In this document: positions 38,784-40,458 of the stretch, one piece after another
Position numbering within the stretch: position 1 is the first letter of the stretch
Layout: each line of letters starts with the position of its first letter
From: an uncultured Pelagibacteraceae bacterium
GTDB taxonomy: Bacteria; Pseudomonadota; Alphaproteobacteria; Pelagibacterales; Pelagibacteraceae
Reading direction: 5' to 3'
Assembly: GCA_902546085.1 (NCBI GenBank)
Contig: CACCIO010000007.1
Coordinates: 1-40,458, forward strand
DNA: 40,458 nt
Translations under genes and position numbers: made by a program
The notes under the pieces: generated by a model
What the model was told of the DNA's origin: nothing
Database searches by the model: none
Seen by the model: the letters and a program-made list of their open reading frames with translations, nothing else

Positions 38784-38829
38784 GGGGCGTTCTGTTGCCA
38801 GGTACCCCATGACCTCGTAAGTTAATTAA
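38784..38829 (+). repeat. tmRNA 3'-end repeat, copy B
   Basis: The first 20 bases, GGGGCGTTCTGTTGCCAGGT, are identical to copy C, followed by matches CCCCA, GACC, CGT and TTAATTAA with a few substitutions and small indels. The distance from core start to TTAATTAA is 38 bases in both B and C. It therefore copies the 3' end of the tmRNA coding piece. It lies between two convergent genes and contains the stop codon of the minus-strand one. On the minus strand the GGGGT/GCCCC pairing survives with a G-U pair and is followed by TTTT, so it may also terminate transcription. Confidence 0.9.
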
Positions 38830-39158
38830 TCGCTGTTCCAAGTAAATAAATCAGCATCAAAAGGTATATTTCTAAATTTAAGTAAGATTTTATATTTTTC
38901 TAATCTTTCTTCCTTCTTAAATTTCTTTAAGTAGTTGAGTATTTGGTCATAAGTTAAACCCTCTAAGTGCTTCTTTTTAACATCAACATACTCTTCATAA
39001 TCCATACCACATATAGAGAATTTTTTTTTAGGATCTATATTTTCAGCATAACTTATTGTGTCTTCAGTTTCGCTAAGGACATCATAAAAACGAGCGATTT
39101 GATTATCTTTTTCAAAGAGAACATCTCTTCTGAAATCAAATAGTTCTTGTTGTTGCAT
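38826..39158 (-). CDS. Protein of unknown function (110 aa)
   Basis: I do not recognise this protein. It is soluble and highly charged, with no signal peptide or membrane helix. The N-terminus MQQQELFDFRRDVLFEKDNQ is followed by a helical region and a Lys/Glu-rich helix (YLKKFKKEERLEKYKILLKF) near residue 77. The segment FSICGMDYEEYVDVKKKHLEGLTYDQ has a hydrophobic-acidic pattern without a motif I can name; only its ends are worth quoting (FSICGMDYEEY). Its TAA stop lies inside repeat B, so the integration or recombination that made the repeat also defines the gene's end. No strong Shine-Dalgarno is visible before its ATG. Confidence 0.6.
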   Translation of the reverse strand: MQQQELFDFRRDVLFEKDNQIARFYDVLSETEDTISYAENIDPKKKFSICGMDYEEYVDVKKKHLEGLTYDQILNYLKKFKKEERLEKYKILLKFRNIPFDADLFTWNSD

Positions 39159-39260
39159 ATTTTGGAGTTATTAAAGTTTTGAAAATTAACTTTAACAATT
39201 TAGATATTATTGAATAATAGTGTCAGAAATAAGGAGTATTCTTTTGGAAGGTGTTATCAA

Positions 39261-39437
39261 CTACCACCAACCCATAAATGCTCCAATAAAAGTAACAATT
39301 AAAAATATAATTCCAAAAGGTATAGCGATTCTAAATTGACTATTTTTTAATCCAATTAATCCACCTATAAAATACAAAACCCCATTAACAATAATCAAAA
39401 CCACCAAAGCAAAACAAAGATATAATATATAGTCCAT
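39261..39437 (-). CDS. Small two-helix membrane protein (58 aa)
   Basis: A 58-residue reading frame, ATG at 39437 to TAG at 39261, that is easily missed because of its length. It encodes two hydrophobic helices (about residues 4-29, starting ILYLCFALVVLIIVNGVLYF, and 38-56, IAIPFGIIFLIVTFIGAF) with a short polar turn (KNSQFR) between them and a final GWW. Coding character is good: no stop for 58 codons in AT-rich DNA and a classic helical-hairpin pattern. It starts 13 bases from the tmRNA 3' end on the same strand, with no Shine-Dalgarno, and is followed 102 bases later by the 110-aa gene. I do not recognise a family. Confidence 0.6.
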   Translation of the reverse strand: MDYILYLCFALVVLIIVNGVLYFIGGLIGLKNSQFRIAIPFGIIFLIVTFIGAFMGWW

Positions 39438-39449
39438 TTATTTTTTTAA

Positions 39450-39495
39450 GGGGCGTTCTGTTGCCAGGTGCCCCAGACCCCGTTTGCTTAATTAA
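39450..39495 (+). repeat. tmRNA 3'-end repeat, copy C (within ssrA)
   Basis: The parental copy. On the minus strand it is the last part of the tmRNA coding piece after the tag stop codon, including half of the TTAATTA/TAATTAA helix and the closing GGGGC/GCCCC pairing. Copies A and B to the left repeat its core, which makes this the likely insertion site (attB/attL) of past integrations. Confidence 0.9.
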
Positions 39496-39616
39496 CTAAG
39501 TTAATTAGGCAGCAAGTGCATAACTTTCGTTAGCAATTATAAAATAGCCCGTTACGGTGGAACAATCCCGAACGAAAGAATAGCCTTTAGTCACCCGTCG
39601 AATCTAGTTCACCCCC
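39450..39616 (-). ncRNA. tmRNA coding piece with tag reading frame
   Basis: Begins GGGGGTGAACTAGATTCGAC, matching the conserved tmRNA 5' end (E. coli also has GATTCGACGGG). The tag frame at 39534-39505 reads GCT AAC GAA AGT TAT GCA CTT GCT GCC TAA, encoding ANESYALAA; with the Ala charged on the RNA the appended peptide is AANESYALAA, ending in the -ALAA recognised by ClpXP in other bacteria. After the stop codon come an AT-rich helix and the G/C-rich 3' structure repeated in copies A and B. Confidence 0.92.
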
Positions 39617-39627
39617 ATAAGTTGTAA

Positions 39628-39690
39628 TGGTGGAGGTGGTGGGTACTGCCCCCACGTCCGCAATGGTTATTACGAAATTCGTTTATCGTC
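39628..39690 (-). ncRNA. tmRNA acceptor piece
   Basis: Ends with encoded CCA at 39630-39628 after the discriminator A. Upstream of the acceptor strand is a T-arm, GTGGG-GGCAGTA-CCCAC (39655-39639), preceded by GGACG as in E. coli tmRNA. The seven-base loop lacks the usual TTC start. The 5' boundary, around 39690, is a guess. Confidence 0.85.
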
Positions 39691-39711
39691 GTAGTTGGAA
39701 AACCAACATTA

Positions 39712-39741
39712 TTAATATAAAAGTAATTACAATAGATTCAA
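39712..39741 (-). promoter_or_regulatory. Candidate tmRNA promoter
   Basis: On the minus strand TTGAAT (39741-39736) and TATTAA (39717-39712) are 18 bases apart, and transcription would begin near 39705, at the leader hairpin. The divergent thyX start is nine bases away, so the two promoters must lie close together or overlap. Both hexamers deviate from consensus. Confidence 0.3.
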
Positions 39742-39749
39742 TAACAATC

Positions 39750-40458
39750 ATGAAATTAACTGAAGAACAACAAGAAGAAATAAAAAATCAACAATCTCAA
39801 AGCAATCAAACTAAAAGAGTTACTGCTCCAGAGCTAGAAAAAATTCTATATGAAGCAATTCCAGCTTTAGATCATGGTTTTGTAAGAGTTGTTGATTATA
39901 TGGGTGATGACACATCAATAGTTCAATCAGCTAGGGTGTCATATGGAAAAGGAACTAAACAAGTTTCGACCGATAAAGGTTTAATAAAATATTTGATGAG
40001 GCATTGGCACAGCACTCCATTCGAAATGTGTGAAATTAAATATCATATTAAGCTTCCAATATTTATTGCAAGACAATGGATTAGACATAGAACTGCAAAT
40101 GTTAATGAATATTCTGCTAGATATTCAATTTTAGACAAAGAATTTTATTTGCCATCACAAGAAAATTTAGCTGCTCAATCAACTAGTAACCGACAGGGTA
40201 GAGGAGATGTCTTAGAGGGAAAACAGGCAGAGGAAGTTTTGGAACTTTTGAAAAGTGATGCAGAGAGAACTTATGATAATTATGAAACTATGCTTAATGA
40301 AAGATTTGATGGATCAACTATTGACGAAAACAAAAAAGGTTTAGCGAGAGAACTTGCAAGAATGAATTTAACTCTAAATACCTATACTCAATGGTATTGG
40401 AAAACTGATTTACTAAACTTAATGAATTTTTTAAGATTAAGAGCTGATAGTCATGCTC
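39750..40458 (+). CDS. thyX: Flavin-dependent thymidylate synthase ThyX (3' end outside window)
   Basis: Methylates dUMP to dTMP using methylene-THF and FAD/NADPH, the alternative to ThyA. The first 236 codons are present. The ThyX signature [15 protein letters not shown] lies near residues 112-126. Before it are the family's [11 protein letters not shown] and [18 protein letters not shown] blocks; after it comes [31 protein letters not shown], whose core [16 protein letters not shown] is typical. An N-terminal extension of about 25 polar residues precedes the core. It is divergent from ssrA, and complements the folate genes fthC and folP in this window. Confidence 0.95.
   Translation, partial: MKLTEEQQEEIKNQQSQSNQTKRVTAPELEKILYEAIPALDHGFVRVVDYMGDDTSIVQSARVSYGKGTKQVSTDKGLIKYLMRHWHSTPFEMCEIKYHIKLPIFIARQWIRHRTANVNEYSARYSILDKEFYLPSQENLAAQSTSNRQGRGDVLEGKQAEEVLELLKSDAERTYDNYETMLNERFDGSTIDENKKGLARELARMNLTLNTYTQWYWKTDLLNLMNFLRLRADSHA

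Larger units (their letters stand above)
39450..39707 (-). ncRNA. ssrA: tmRNA, circularly permuted two-piece precursor
   Basis: Rescues stalled ribosomes with SmpB. Read on the minus strand, the acceptor piece comes first and the coding piece second, the permuted order known from Alphaproteobacteria. The acceptor stem forms between CACCTCC (39638-39632) and GGGGGTG (39616-39610), with a G-U as third pair, the alanyl-tRNA synthetase identity element. An 11-base loop (39617-39627) that is removed on maturation joins CCA to the 5' end of the coding piece. The 5' leader starts with the hairpin GTTGG-TTTT-CCAAC (39707-39694). The outer ends are estimates. Confidence 0.93.

Noticed and set aside
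38784..38829. Copy B as a second functional tmRNA
   Set aside because: Only the extreme 3' portion of the coding piece is present, with no tag frame, acceptor stem or T-arm nearby.
39159..39260. A further gene between the 58-aa and 110-aa genes
   Set aside because: No open frame of useful length with a start codon on either strand; treated as a leader region.

Overview
The window looks like a genome segment from the SAR11 clade (Candidatus Pelagibacter or a close relative, Alphaproteobacteria). The evidence is the very AT-rich DNA, spacers that are mostly a few bases or negative, a circularly permuted two-piece tmRNA gene, a ThyX-type thymidylate synthase, and alphaproteobacterial gene order (tol-pal/cpoB-tilS-ftsH-folP-glmM, xseB-ispA-dxs). 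Almost everything from 1 to 36.9 kb is single-copy housekeeping genes. I used no database search; names rest on motifs, lengths and context.

Layout. 1-4178 (minus): tkt-gap-pgk and the first codons of a probable aldolase gene, a central-carbon operon in which pgk is broken by one extra base. 4232-7564 (plus): a coiled-coil protein, ZapA, 5-formyl-THF cyclo-ligase, a YmdB-type phosphoesterase, YebC and a phage-type RuvC-fold nuclease. 7618-11523: tolQ-tolR-tolA-tolB-pal, closed by a strong intrinsic terminator. 11607-13599: cpoB and tilS, then ftsH, folP, glmM, thiD and purA to 20066. 20063-21978 (minus): rluD-rpoH. A tRNA-Arg(TCG) follows, then an ABC-2 exporter pair and tsaC on the minus strand. 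24550-27567 (plus): xseB-ispA-dxs. Next come aroC (minus), pdxH (plus), a long-chain polyprenyl diphosphate synthase (minus), and a plus-strand run of S49 peptidase-glyQ-glyS-ppdK to 36850.

Accessory region. From about 36.9 to 39.75 kb the character changes. There is a secreted SHOCT-tailed protein, two small membrane proteins on the plus strand, and a 110-aa soluble protein and a 58-aa membrane protein on the minus strand, none of which I recognise. Three copies of a 16-bp core (GGGGCGTTCTGTTGCC) divide this stretch into roughly 0.79-kb and 0.67-kb segments. The rightmost copy is the 3' end of the coding piece of the permuted tmRNA gene (39450-39707, minus). The simplest reading is that the other copies are duplicated attachment sites left by elements that integrated into ssrA, giving two tiny cargo islands without a visible integrase. 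Three 12-bp direct repeats beside the leftmost copy could be integrase arm sites or an operator. thyX begins after the tmRNA and runs off the window.

The genes jointly cover the lower EMP/pentose phosphate steps, folate and one-carbon metabolism with thymidylate synthesis, isoprenoid precursors and quinone tails, envelope integrity (Tol-Pal, FtsH, GlmM), tRNA charging and modification, and ribosome rescue. The strongest candidate for something undescribed is the pair of tmRNA-bounded mini-islands at 38.0-39.5 kb.
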